The notes below the pieces were generated by a model that worked only from the letters and a program-made list of their open reading frames with translations, did not search any database and had not been told where the DNA came from. Source: CAYFUL01 sp964346375 (GTDB taxonomy: Bacteria > Bacillota > Clostridia > Tissierellales > Peptoniphilaceae). From it: a DNA stretch of 34,161 bases. Within the stretch, counting starts at the first letter, position 1, and every line of letters begins with the position of its first letter. The stretch covers positions 1-34,161 of the forward strand of contig CAYFUL010000009.1 of assembly GCA_964346375.1 (NCBI GenBank). The letters are read 5' to 3'. The translations under genes were made by a program, and so were the position numbers. This document shows, one piece after another, positions 24,903 to 34,115 of the stretch.

Positions 24903-26070
24903 AATATCCTCCCTTCGGATCAATCATCTCAAACATTGGCATTGCAATTGAAATTACAACTCCTCCTACGATTATTGCAAGTATTACTATTAAAATAGGT
25001 CCTAGTAGGGCAATAAATCTTTCGCTGGAATTTTCTATATCGTATTCGTAGTAGTCTATTAGAGATTCCAAACTACTTCCAAGGGTATATGTTTCCTCTC
25101 CAACCTTTACTACGGAAAGTAGTACCTCATCAAAAAATCCCATTGCCCCAAGTCCATCTCTAAGACTACTACCCTGTTTTAGCTCCATAGAAACTCTCAC
25201 TAATTTTCTATTGAGTACAGGATTGCCAAGTACCTCTCCAATAATTTCAATTGTATCTAAAATTTGCACTCCATTTTTTAACATTAGGGAAAGGTATGTA
25301 ACAAATCTATGGTGGTAAATTTTTTTATAGGTCTTATTTTTATTTAGCAGGTAATAAATTCGGTTGTTCTTTTTTATAGCTACTAAAATTATTCCAAAAA
25401 TAATAACCGTACCAAGGAGTATAAATAAATTATACTTGGTAAAAAAATTTGAAATTCCAATTAAAACCCTAGTTGGTAGAGGTAGTTCCCTTCCCTGAAA
25501 TACATCTACATACTTTGGAATAATACTTACCATGGTAAAGTTAAGTATTACCACGGTTACTATAATTAAAAATATGGGGTAGGTAATTGCTGAAATTACC
25601 TTCTTGTTAAATTTATCCAGGTTTCTATAATGGTTGGATAGGCTTTTAAAAACTACACCTAGGTTTCCCGTATTCTCTCCTACTCGTACCAATTGATGTA
25701 CTATCTTTGGAAATGCACCAGAAATTTTTAAAGACTCTGAAAGGGAATTTCCCTCCCTTAAACTATTTAATACAGTGGTAAAAATTTTTAGGTAGGTTCT
25801 ATTTTCACTTCGAAGTATATCTAACATTTCAATAGTATTTACGCCGGCGTTAGTCATTACAGACATTTGCATAAGTAAAATTGACAGCTCTCTATTTGAA
25901 AGGGACCTTTTAAAAATTCCGTTAATGGAAATAGACTCCCTCTCTCCTTCAATTTTAATAATGGAGTATCCTCTGCTACGTAAAAATTCTTCTACTTCCC
26001 TTTCAGAATTCATCTCCACTACATCTTCAATTACTTCCCCATTTCCAATTACCTTGTACCTGTACTTCAT
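24892..26070 (-). CDS. Type II secretion / type IV pilus inner-membrane protein (GspF/PilC/ComGB family)
   Basis: 392 residues. An N-terminal cytoplasmic region (RYKVIGNGEVIEDVV...EFLRSRGYSIIKI) is followed by two GspF domains (about 65-190 and 265-385), each with MSVMTNAGVNTIEMLDIL- or YLSLMLKNGVQILDTIEII-like sequence, and three or so membrane segments, the last at the C-terminus (ALLGPILIVILAIIVGGVVI). It is the platform protein that works with the adjacent ATPase (4-nt overlap). No pilin, prepilin peptidase or retraction ATPase lies nearby. Confidence 0.92.
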   Translation of the reverse strand: MKYRYKVIGNGEVIEDVVEMNSEREVEEFLRSRGYSIIKIEGERESISINGIFKRSLSNRELSILLMQMSVMTNAGVNTIEMLDILRSENRTYLKIFTTVLNSLREGNSLSESLKISGAFPKIVHQLVRVGENTGNLGVVFKSLSNHYRNLDKFNKKVISAITYPIFLIIVTVVILNFTMVSIIPKYVDVFQGRELPLPTRVLIGISNFFTKYNLFILLGTVIIFGIILVAIKKNNRIYYLLNKNKTYKKIYHHRFVTYLSLMLKNGVQILDTIEIIGEVLGNPVLNRKLVRVSMELKQGSSLRDGLGAMGFFDEVLLSVVKVGEETYTLGSSLESLIDYYEYDIENSSERFIALLGPILIVILAIIVGGVVISIAMPMFEMIDPKGGYYGY

Positions 26071-27485
26071 ACCTCACCTGCTGAAATATTCTTATACAAT
26101 TCATCTAAAGAGGTTTCTCCAGAGAGAACTAGCTCCTTAAAGGATTCTATTAGTGGTTTCATTCCCTCCTCTAGGGCAATACTTCGTACCTCGTTTAAAT
26201 TACATCCATTTACAATTGCACCTTTAATTCTTGGACTTACTCTAAGAATTTCAAATACACCTCTACGACCCTTGTACCCATTATTACATTCTGTACAACC
26301 TACCGCCCTATAACTTTCAATTTCCTCTCCAAAAATTTCGCTATACTCCCTTACCTTTACCTTGCACTTTGGGCAGAGTACCCTTGTAAGTCTTTGGGAA
26401 ATAATTGCAATAATACCAGCGCTAACCATGTAATCCAATGCTCCCATATCCAGTAGTCTAATAATTCCAGAAGGGGAGTCGGCGGTGTGAATAGTAGATA
26501 GTACTAACTTACCACTTATTGCAGCTCTAAGGGCAATCTCCGCAGAATCTCCCGTTCTAATTTCACCAATAAGTACAATATCTGGGTCAAGGCGGAGAAT
26601 GGATTTAAATCCCCTTTCAAAAGTAAGTCCCAATTCCTCATTCACTTGAATTTGATTTACTCCCTCTAATTTATACTCAACGGGATCTTCAATGGTGATA
26701 ATATTTTTACTCTCCTCCATTAACTCCCGTAGTATTGCATAATTTGTAGAGGTCTTTCCACTTCCAGTAGGGCCAGAAATTAATATCATACCCGACGGCT
26801 CTCGCAATAGATTTTTTACAGTAGCAAGTTCACCTTCACTTAGTCCTATGGTTTGAAGATTAAAGTCCATATTTTTACCGTCAAGAATTCTAAGAACAAT
26901 CTTCTCCCCATTTACAGTAGGCGTAGTTGCAACTCTAATGTCTATACTTCGATTTCTATACCTGTAATTAAATCTACCGTCTTGTGGCAGACGCTTTTGA
27001 GAAATATCCAAGTTGGATAGAATTTTTATTCTAGTAGTTATTTTTGAATGGTACTGTTTATTTATGGAGAATAGCTTTTTTAATACACCGTCAATTCGCC
27101 CGCGAAATATAACTTCCCTCTCCGTTGGGTCAATATGTAAATCCGATCCTCCCCTTTCGATGCAGTAGTCCATGGCAGATTTAATTGCAGAACTTGCAGG
27201 AGAGTTTTCACTTTCAACTTCCTCAACCTCTTCCTCCTTAGAAAAAAGGAAGGAAATATCTACAAACCTATATAGATCCTCCCTTCCTACTTCAAGTTCT
27301 TCTTCACTTGCTAAAATCAACCTAACCTCTCTGCCACAGATTAGTTCTAATTTTTCTTTTATCTCTCTATTTACTTCCCTAACTTTAAAATACAATACTC
27401 CATTTTCCTCGTGGGAGGGTAGAACTCCCTCCCTTATGGAAAATTCCCTGTCAATAATATTTATTATATGTGAATTAAAATCCAT
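26067..27485 (-). CDS. Type IV pilus / type II secretion assembly ATPase (PilB/GspE family)
   Basis: 472 residues. A short N-terminal domain (about 1-115, weakly conserved) precedes the ATPase core: SGPTGSGKTSTNYAIL (Walker A, near 237), IEDPVEYKLEGVNQIQVNE, the Walker B region LRLDPDIVLIGEIRTGDSA, and LSTIHTADSPSGIIRLLDMG. A CxxC...CxxC pair (CPKCKV near 370, CTECNNG near 398) is typical of PilB/GspE and usually absent from Bacillus ComGA. The start overlaps the topA stop by one base (TAATG). With comM and dprA in the same operon, DNA uptake or pilus assembly is the likely role. Confidence 0.93.
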   Translation of the reverse strand: MDFNSHIINIIDREFSIREGVLPSHEENGVLYFKVREVNREIKEKLELICGREVRLILASEEELEVGREDLYRFVDISFLFSKEEEVEEVESENSPASSAIKSAMDYCIERGGSDLHIDPTEREVIFRGRIDGVLKKLFSINKQYHSKITTRIKILSNLDISQKRLPQDGRFNYRYRNRSIDIRVATTPTVNGEKIVLRILDGKNMDFNLQTIGLSEGELATVKNLLREPSGMILISGPTGSGKTSTNYAILRELMEESKNIITIEDPVEYKLEGVNQIQVNEELGLTFERGFKSILRLDPDIVLIGEIRTGDSAEIALRAAISGKLVLSTIHTADSPSGIIRLLDMGALDYMVSAGIIAIISQRLTRVLCPKCKVKVREYSEIFGEEIESYRAVGCTECNNGYKGRRGVFEILRVSPRIKGAIVNGCNLNEVRSIALEEGMKPLIESFKELVLSGETSLDELYKNISAGEV

Positions 27486-29560
27486 TACTTCCTCTCGCTA
27501 TAATCACATTTACTATTGGAACACTTTATTAATTCGCCACGTCTATTTACAACCTTAGTTAGAATTTCACCACAAGTTGGACAAATTCTATCTATTGGTT
27601 CATTCCAAGTTACAAAGTCGCACTCTGGATAATTGCTACAACCGTAAAATTTTCTTCCCTTTTTACTACGCTTAACTACAATTTTTCCATCGCTACACTT
27701 TGGACAGTCTATTCCAATTTCCTCAACTAATGGCTTTGCATTTCTACAATCTGGAAATCCAGGGCAGGCTAAAAATTTTCCAAATCGTCCAATTTTTATT
27801 ACCATATTTCTGCCGCACTTTTCACAGATAACGTCAGTTTCCTCATCTCGAACTTCAAATTTTTCAGCATCTCTCTCTGCAACTTCTAAGTCCTTCATAA
27901 GTCCATTATAAACTCTGGCAATTAAGTTCTTCCATTCATAATCCCCTTCGGAAATTTTATCAAGTTCAGTTTCTAAATCGGCAGTAAATTTTTCGTTGTC
28001 TATATCCTTAAAATACTTTAGGAGTAATTCGTTTACAGTTTCTCCAAGTTCCGTAGGTACAAATCGCTTCTCCTCCATTACCACATAGTATCTGGATTGG
28101 ATGGTGGAAATTATTGGAGAGTAAGTTGAAGGTCTACCTATTCCATTTTCCTCAAGGTACTTTATAAGACCAGCCTCATTATACCTTGCAGGAGGTTGTG
28201 TAAAATGTTGAGAGTCAACTAAATCAACTAGCTTTAATAGATCTCCCACTTCCATCTCTGGTAGGATTTCGTCCTTTTCATTTCCAGCTCCATATACTCG
28301 TAAAAAACCATCAAAGGTAAGAACTCTACCCTTCGCATTAAACATCTCTGTATTTGAAAGTATATTTACACTTAATTTATCGTACCTTGCGTCGCTCATA
28401 AGACTTGCTAAAAATCTATTCCATATAAGATTGTAGAGTTTAAACTCGTCGTTTGTAAGGTGTTCTTTAATACTTATAGGACTCTTTGTAATATCAGTTG
28501 GTCTAATACACTCGTGGGCATCTTGAACGGATTTCCCTGCCTTTGCAGCACGACTTCCCTTTACATATTCCTTTCCAAACTCATCTTCAATATACTTTAG
28601 GGCAAGATTTTTTGCCTCGTCAGAAATTCTAACGGAGTCCGTTCTCATATAGGTTATTAAGCCCGTAGTACCTACTCCCGGAATATTTATTCCCTCGTAT
28701 AATTTTTGTGCAACCATCATAGTCTTCTTAGTAGAGAAATTTATCCTCTTAGAAGCCTCCTGTTGCATTGTAGAGGTGGTAAAAGGTTGGTATGGACTTC
28801 GCACCGCCTTAGAAGAATTAAGCTCATTTACGACGAAGCTAGACCTATTTATATTACTAAGGGCATTTTCAATTACCTGTCTATCTGTAATTCTCCCCTT
28901 GTTTTTTTCAAGCTTACCATTTTTTACGCTGCCAATATACTCTGCCACAAAGGACTTTCTTCCCTTTTTAAGAGTGGCTTCAATACTCCAGTACTCCTCT
29001 GGTACAAAGTCTTGAATTTCCCTCTCCCTATCGCAGATGATTTTTAATGCAACAGATTGAACACGGCCGGCAGAAAGACCATTTTTTATCTTCTTCCAAA
29101 GTAGAGGACTGATTTTATATCCCACAAGTCTATCTAGTACACGCCTTGCCTGCTGCGCATCTACAAGACCCATATCAATAGCCCTTGGATTTTTTATCTC
29201 CTCTTTTACCGTATTCTTAGTAATTTCGTTAAAGGTAACCCTTATTGAATCCTCTGGGTTTAACTCTAAAATATGGGCAAGGTGCCACGCAATAGCCTCT
29301 CCCTCTCTATCAGGGTCCGTTGCAAGTAAAACCTTATTTGCCTTTTTTGCCTCTGTCTTTAACTCCTTAATAAGAGGTCCCTTACCGCGAATATTTATAT
29401 AGTTTGGTTCAAAATTATTCTCCACATCTATTCCAAGTTTGGACTTAGGTAGATCTCTAATATGTCCTACCGAAGCCATTACCTTGTAATTACTACCCAG
29501 CATCTTACTAATACTCTTCGCCTTTGTTGGCGACTCCACTATAACTCAGTTTCTAGCCAT
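27485..29560 (-). CDS. topA: DNA topoisomerase I, with an in-frame TGA at codon 5
   Basis: Relaxes negative supercoils. The protein from VESPTKAKSISKMLG on has the TOPRIM acidic residues (DPDREGEAIAWH), the active-site tyrosine region (GLITYMRTDS), and C-terminal zinc fingers of the CxxC type (CEKCG...CPGFPDC; CPKC...CSNYPEC; CPTCG...CSNSKC). The natural N-terminus seems to be ATG 29560 with GGGAGA just upstream: M-A-R-N-stop-V-I-V-E-S-P, where homologues have a leucine at the stop. That TGA is at 29548-29546. Without read-through, translation could restart only at GTG 29539, keeping the catalytic glutamate but losing the first strand residues. It overlaps dprA by 8 nt. Confidence 0.88.
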
Positions 29561-30629
29561 CAAATCTCCCTATCTTTATTTCAAAGGTATTATATCCTAC
29601 ACTTTCTACTAGCCCTTTTAACTCCATTAGAGTTATAAGTCTATTTAGGTAAGGGATATCCATTCCCAGTTTAATACCTATTAAATCCAACTCCCTTACT
29701 CCACTTTTTATTACTTCCATTACTTGATGTTCCTCAAGGGTCAATTCATGTAGTTGATTTTCCACTATATTCTTCTTAAAGTCAATAATATTAGATAAAT
29801 CTTCTATACAGGTATATGGAATTGCACCGTCTTTTATCAGTCCATTAGTCCCCTTGGAGTAGATTGAATTAATATTTCCGGGAACTGCATATACATCTCT
29901 ACCCTGTTCTGCTGCAAGCCTTGCAGTAATTAAGGAACCACTTTTCTCCTGAGCCTCTACTACAATTAACGCCTTAGAAAGTCCAGAAATAATTCTATTT
30001 CTCTCGGGGAAGTAATGCTTTCTTGCAATTTCCCCTGGTGGATATTCAGATACTATTGCCCCGCCACTACTTAGTATATCTAAATATAGTTTGGAATTAC
30101 TAGCAGGGTATACAATATCTACTCCATTGCCTAGGACTGCAACAGTAGGCAAGTTATTTTTCAAGGCATTTTTATGAGCCAAGGTATCTATTCCAAATGC
30201 CATACCGCTAAAAATTACTGTACCAGTTCCTGCAAGATCTTCTACAATTTTTTTAGTTACAAGCTCTCCGTAGTTAGAGTGTTTTCGCGAACCTACTATT
30301 CCAATTCCACTGCCACTTAGTAATTTTACATCTCCCTTTACGTACAAAACCTTTGGACTATTTTCTATGGAGTGAAGTCGAGGTGGATAGTCCTCGTCTA
30401 GGTATGTAATGATTTTTATTCCCTCGTTACTACACTTTGTATCTAGCTTTTTAAAATACTCCTCGTCAATTTTTTTAGAGAGTTTTTTTACAGTAGAGGG
30501 CAACAACCTCGATGAAATTTCCTCATCTAGTGGGAAAAATGCCTTGGAAAGATCTGGAAAGTACTCCTCTAATATATCTATCTCACTATTTTCAACTCTA
30601 AGATGACTTAACCATACTAATTCTCTCAT
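29553..30629 (-). CDS. dprA: DNA processing protein DprA/Smf
   Basis: Binds incoming single-stranded DNA during natural transformation and loads RecA. 358 residues: an N-terminal region (about 1-70), the Rossmann-like core (GIGIVGSRKHSNYG, FSGMAFGIDTLAHKNAL, AVLGNGVDIVYPASN, FPERNRIISGLSKALIVVEA, GSLITARLAAEQGRDVYAVPG), and a C-terminal winged-helix-like domain (LTLEEHQVMEVIKSG...ITLMELKGLVE). The ATG overlaps the comM stop by one base. The gene is intact. Confidence 0.95.
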   Translation of the reverse strand: MRELVWLSHLRVENSEIDILEEYFPDLSKAFFPLDEEISSRLLPSTVKKLSKKIDEEYFKKLDTKCSNEGIKIITYLDEDYPPRLHSIENSPKVLYVKGDVKLLSGSGIGIVGSRKHSNYGELVTKKIVEDLAGTGTVIFSGMAFGIDTLAHKNALKNNLPTVAVLGNGVDIVYPASNSKLYLDILSSGGAIVSEYPPGEIARKHYFPERNRIISGLSKALIVVEAQEKSGSLITARLAAEQGRDVYAVPGNINSIYSKGTNGLIKDGAIPYTCIEDLSNIIDFKKNIVENQLHELTLEEHQVMEVIKSGVRELDLIGIKLGMDIPYLNRLITLMELKGLVESVGYNTFEIKIGRFDG

Positions 30630-32152
30630 TACCTACTCCAATATTTTGAATCAAGTGTTCTATACCTAATTGCCTCTAGTAAATGTTCCTCTTTAATATT
30701 TTTATCCCCTCTTAAATCTGCAATGGTCCTTGCAAGTTTTAGAAGTTTATTATAGGTTCTAGCGCTAAATTTATACTTATTAAAGGCAAGGCTCATCATC
30801 TCCTCGCTCTTCTTGTCAATTTCACAGTACTTTTTAATTTTTGAGTCTACTATATCTGAATTATAGGAGAATTTTTCACTTCTAAACCTCTCCTCTTGAA
30901 TAAGGCGAGCTTCCTCAACCCTCTTTCTAATTTCTTTAGAGGTTTCAGTTTTTTCACTTTCTGAAATACTCTTATAGTCCACTGCCGAAACTTCTATATG
31001 AATGTCAATTCTATCTAGTAGTGGCTGTGAAATCTTAGATAGATACCTGTTAATCTGTAACATGGAGCAACTACAGGAGTGATTTTGATCCATATAGTAT
31101 CCACAGGGGCATGGGTTCATTGAGGCAATAAATTGAAAATTTGCAGGGTATGTAATACTTGCATTTGCCCTTGAAATATTTACACTTCCAGTTTCCATTG
31201 GTTGACGCAGTACCTCTAGTACATTCTTATTAAATTCTGGCAATTCGTCTAAGTACAACACTCCATTATGGGCAAGGGAAATCTCTCCCGGTTTTGGAAT
31301 ACTTCCTCCACCAATTAATGCCACTGCTGAAGATGTATGGTGGGGAGCGCGAAATGGTCTACTCTTTACAAGGGAGTTCTCCTCTAATAAACCTGCTACT
31401 GAATAGATTTTAGTAGTCTCTACCGATTCCTCAAAGGTTAAATGGGGAAGTATGGTATGAAATCTATGTGCCGCCATACTCTTTCCACTTCCCGGTACCC
31501 CTATCATCAGTAGATTATGCCTCCCTGCTGCGGCTACTTCCATGGCACGCTTCATATAATTCTGTCCCTTTATATCTGAAAAATCTACGGAGTATTCCAC
31601 ATCTGTTGTTTCAAATTTCTCAGTGTATCGCTCTAGAATTTCCTCTCCATTGTAAAATTCCACTATATCCCTTAAATTCTTTACTGGATATATTTCCATA
31701 TCCCTTATTAGGGAACACTCCGACTTATTTTCAAAGGGGATTATACATTTTTTAAAGCCAAATTCCCTTGCCGTTATTATCATTGGAAGGGCTCCCCTTA
31801 CTCCATTTACCTTTCCATCTAGGGTAAGCTCCCCTAGAACTACATAGTCCTCTAGTGGATTTTCCTCTAATCCAGAATTTGCCGCTATTATTCCCATGGC
31901 AATAGGCAGGTCCATTTGAGAGCCATCCTTTTTCATATCTGCCGGCGCAAGATTTACCGTTATCTTATTTAGTGGAAATTGGTATCCAGAATTTTTTATT
32001 GCAGATCTTACCCTCTCTGCCGATTCCTTTATAGACTGATCTGCAAGTCCTACTATTGAAAATTTTGGAAGTGATCTAGTTAAATCCACTTCTACATCTA
32101 CTATACTTCCCTCTAGTCCTTGTAATGTAACTGTCTTAATGCAAGAATACAT
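30629..32152 (-). CDS. comM: ComM/YifB family Mg-chelatase-like ATPase
   Basis: About 507 residues. An N-terminal Lon-like domain (LEGSIVDVEVDLTRSLPKFSIVG, DGSQMDLPIAMGI) precedes an MCM-like AAA+ domain: Walker A GVPGSGKSMAAHRF, PFRAPHHTSS, Walker B LYLDELPEF, the cysteines of NPCPCGYY and CSCS, and the C-terminal helix bundle with RTIADLRGDKNI. ComM is a branch-migration helicase for transformation in Vibrio. I chose ATG 32152 over GTG 32158 because GAGGTG precedes it. Confidence 0.94.
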   Translation of the reverse strand: MYSCIKTVTLQGLEGSIVDVEVDLTRSLPKFSIVGLADQSIKESAERVRSAIKNSGYQFPLNKITVNLAPADMKKDGSQMDLPIAMGIIAANSGLEENPLEDYVVLGELTLDGKVNGVRGALPMIITAREFGFKKCIIPFENKSECSLIRDMEIYPVKNLRDIVEFYNGEEILERYTEKFETTDVEYSVDFSDIKGQNYMKRAMEVAAAGRHNLLMIGVPGSGKSMAAHRFHTILPHLTFEESVETTKIYSVAGLLEENSLVKSRPFRAPHHTSSAVALIGGGSIPKPGEISLAHNGVLYLDELPEFNKNVLEVLRQPMETGSVNISRANASITYPANFQFIASMNPCPCGYYMDQNHSCSCSMLQINRYLSKISQPLLDRIDIHIEVSAVDYKSISESEKTETSKEIRKRVEEARLIQEERFRSEKFSYNSDIVDSKIKKYCEIDKKSEEMMSLAFNKYKFSARTYNKLLKLARTIADLRGDKNIKEEHLLEAIRYRTLDSKYWSR

Positions 32153-32154
32153 AT

Positions 32155-32502
32155 TCACCTCAAATTAAATCCGTCCTCTATATGATTTATACTTCCATCT
32201 AGCACTTCAATAATATCAAATCTAACCTGTACACCATCTAGCTTCTTCTCAAAAATATATCCATAGGTTGCATTTACTATCCCCTCAATTTTATATGGGG
32301 ATATTGCTTCTAGGGGCTTTCCATACTTTGTTGAGCTTCTAGTTTTTACCTCAACTACTACAAGTACCCCAAGATGCTCTGCAATTATATCCAGTTCGTT
32401 GGATTTATATCTGTAATTTCTCTCAAGGATTCTATATCCCCTTTCCTTTAAAAATAGGCAGGCAATATCCTCCCCTTGCCTACCTATTAATTGATTTTTC
32501 AT
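32155..32502 (-). CDS. yraN: YraN/UPF0102 family putative endonuclease
   Basis: 115 residues. A nuclease-like core is visible: GRQGEDIACLFLKERGYRIL, NELDIIAEH, VVVEVKTRSS. The E-LD-EVKTR pattern is that of restriction-endonuclease-like folds. Its cellular role is not established. It overlaps rnhB by 4 nt and lies 2 nt before comM, its usual neighbour. Confidence 0.9.
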   Translation of the reverse strand: MKNQLIGRQGEDIACLFLKERGYRILERNYRYKSNELDIIAEHLGVLVVVEVKTRSSTKYGKPLEAISPYKIEGIVNATYGYIFEKKLDGVQVRFDIIEVLDGSINHIEDGFNLR

Positions 32503-33107
32503 ATAAACCTCTTTAAAAAAGTCCTTCTATGTAGTAGGGTAGGACCATTTTTTTCAATCATCTCCATATGGTACTTAGTTCCATATCCCTTGTGTTTTTC
32601 TATTCCATATCCTGGGAACAAACTTGCCCATTTTATACATAGCCTATCCCTATAAACCTTTGCAACGATTGATGCGCAGGCGATGGAATAACATAGGGCA
32701 TCTCCCTTTACTATACTTACCTGTTCAATATTGGTTTCTACCTTTTCTGCATCTATTAGGAGTAAATCAGGCTTGTAAATTTTTCCACTGCCGTCTTTTA
32801 AATCCTCTATTGCCTCACACATGGCAAGGTGAGTTGCAACTTTTATATTTACCGTATCTATTATTGATGGTGGAATTTTTCCAATACCTACCGCAAGGGC
32901 ATTCTCCAGAATTTTATCGTATAGATATGCTCTCTTTTTGTCGGAGAGTTTTTTAGAGTCCATTATTCCCTCAATAGGTTCAGAATTACTTGGCATAATA
33001 ACTGCCGCAGCTACTACATCTCCAAAAAGACAACCCCTACCTACTTCGTCTATCCCCGCTATTAGCTTATAACCCTTTTCCCTATAGATTCCTTCAAAGT
33101 TCTCCAT
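32499..33107 (-). CDS. rnhB: Ribonuclease HII
   Basis: Removes RNA (including single ribonucleotides) from DNA. 202 residues. The catalytic pattern is intact: AGIDEVGRGCLFGDVVAAAV (D and E), SKKLSDKKR, the aspartate in LLIDAEKV, and CASIVAKVYRD. The ATG overlaps the rbgA end by 14 nt. Confidence 0.96.
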   Translation of the reverse strand: MENFEGIYREKGYKLIAGIDEVGRGCLFGDVVAAAVIMPSNSEPIEGIMDSKKLSDKKRAYLYDKILENALAVGIGKIPPSIIDTVNIKVATHLAMCEAIEDLKDGSGKIYKPDLLLIDAEKVETNIEQVSIVKGDALCYSIACASIVAKVYRDRLCIKWASLFPGYGIEKHKGYGTKYHMEMIEKNGPTLLHRRTFLKRFI

Positions 33108-33921
33108 TGTACTTCTCCAAAGTTATTCGTCCTAGGACTCCCTTTCTAAATTCGTCTATTACAATATTTGCCGTCTTAGTATAATCTATTTCATTCCCCT
33201 TTAAAATTGGCTCTAGTGGAGTGCTTTCATCTACTCCATACCTATTGTCTAAAATGGATCTATTAATAGAATCCAGCCTTTCAATTAATTTAAGTCCAAG
33301 GGTTTCAATATCCATAATCTCGTCTTTAATTGCACCAGTAAAGGCAAGGTTAAGTCCCTGCTCCTCCGTTTCAATTTTAGGCCAAAGTAATCCTGGAGTA
33401 TCTAGTAAATTCAGCTTCTTATTAATTCTAACCCACTGGTTGGTTTTAGTTACTCCTGGTCTATTTCCCGTCTTTGCAGATTTTCTTCCGGAAATATTAT
33501 TTATAAAGGTACTCTTTCCCACATTGGGTATTCCCACAATCATTGTGTTATAGGAGTTAAAATTTATTCCCCTATCCTCTGCTTTTTTTACCTCGTCTCT
33601 CATAAGTCTGTCCGCTGCGTCCTCAATCTTCTTTACATTTTTCCCTTCAAGGGAATTGTAGAGGATGGCAATGGATTTTTCCCTAGTCAAAAAATTTATC
33701 CACTTGGAATTTTCTTCCTCATCTGCTAAATCCGACTTGTTCATAATATAGAGTACCTTCTCATTAGAAAGTACTTCCCGTAGTAGAGGGTTTTGGCTAC
33801 TAAGGGGAATTCTTGCGTCGATTAACTCTATTACAAAGTCCACTTCCTTTAATTTCTTCTGAATACTCTCCACAGTCTTTTTCATATGGCCTGGATACCA
33901 ATTAATATTCATCTTTTCCAA
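33094..33921 (-). CDS. rbgA: Ribosome biogenesis GTPase RbgA (YlqF)
   Basis: GTPase for late assembly of the 50S subunit. The GTPase motifs are circularly permuted, as in this family: G4 IMNKSDLA near 60, then G1 GIPNVGKSTFINN near 130, then G3 LDTPGLLWPK near 171. The N-terminal INWYPGHMKK is diagnostic. 275 residues. The start is TTG 33921, with AGGAGGG five bases upstream; ATG 33912 is too far from that site. It is the first gene of the long minus-strand operon. Confidence 0.95.
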   Translation of the reverse strand: MEKMNINWYPGHMKKTVESIQKKLKEVDFVIELIDARIPLSSQNPLLREVLSNEKVLYIMNKSDLADEEENSKWINFLTREKSIAILYNSLEGKNVKKIEDAADRLMRDEVKKAEDRGINFNSYNTMIVGIPNVGKSTFINNISGRKSAKTGNRPGVTKTNQWVRINKKLNLLDTPGLLWPKIETEEQGLNLAFTGAIKDEIMDIETLGLKLIERLDSINRSILDNRYGVDESTPLEPILKGNEIDYTKTANIVIDEFRKGVLGRITLEKYNGEL

Positions 33922-33943
33922 AATATCCCTCCTATTTAATAAG

Positions 33944-33952
33944 ATATTAGCA
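33944..33952 (-). promoter_or_regulatory. Extended -10 promoter of the rbgA operon
   Basis: Minus strand TGCTAATAT (33952-33944) is an extended -10. No good -35 is seen at the right distance. It lies between the upstream terminator (33978-34011) and the rbgA ribosome site, giving a leader of under 20 nt. Confidence 0.5.
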
Positions 33953-33977
33953 CAAATAAGAAAAAATTAAAATTAAA

Positions 33978-34011
33978 AAAGCCACTTACTTTTTCACAGT
34001 AAATGGCTTTA
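33978..34011 (-). terminator. Intrinsic terminator upstream of the rbgA operon
   Basis: Minus strand AAAGCCATTTACT pairs with AGTAAGTGGCTTT (one mismatch or wobble) around a 7-nt loop, followed by Ts. It closes whatever lies to the right and separates it from the rbgA promoter. Confidence 0.8.
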
Positions 34012-34115
34012 AATTTATTTACCTAAATTTCTAATTGCCTCTAGTGCAATTTCCATCATGGCAGTAAATTAAATAACGTTCGTTTTTTTATACCTATACG
34101 TTTCGCTATACCCAT

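Noticed and set aside
27485..29560. TGA read as a sense codon genome-wide
   Set aside because: Several genes here end at TGA in the expected place and tryptophan is encoded by TGG, so the topA TGA is a local feature.
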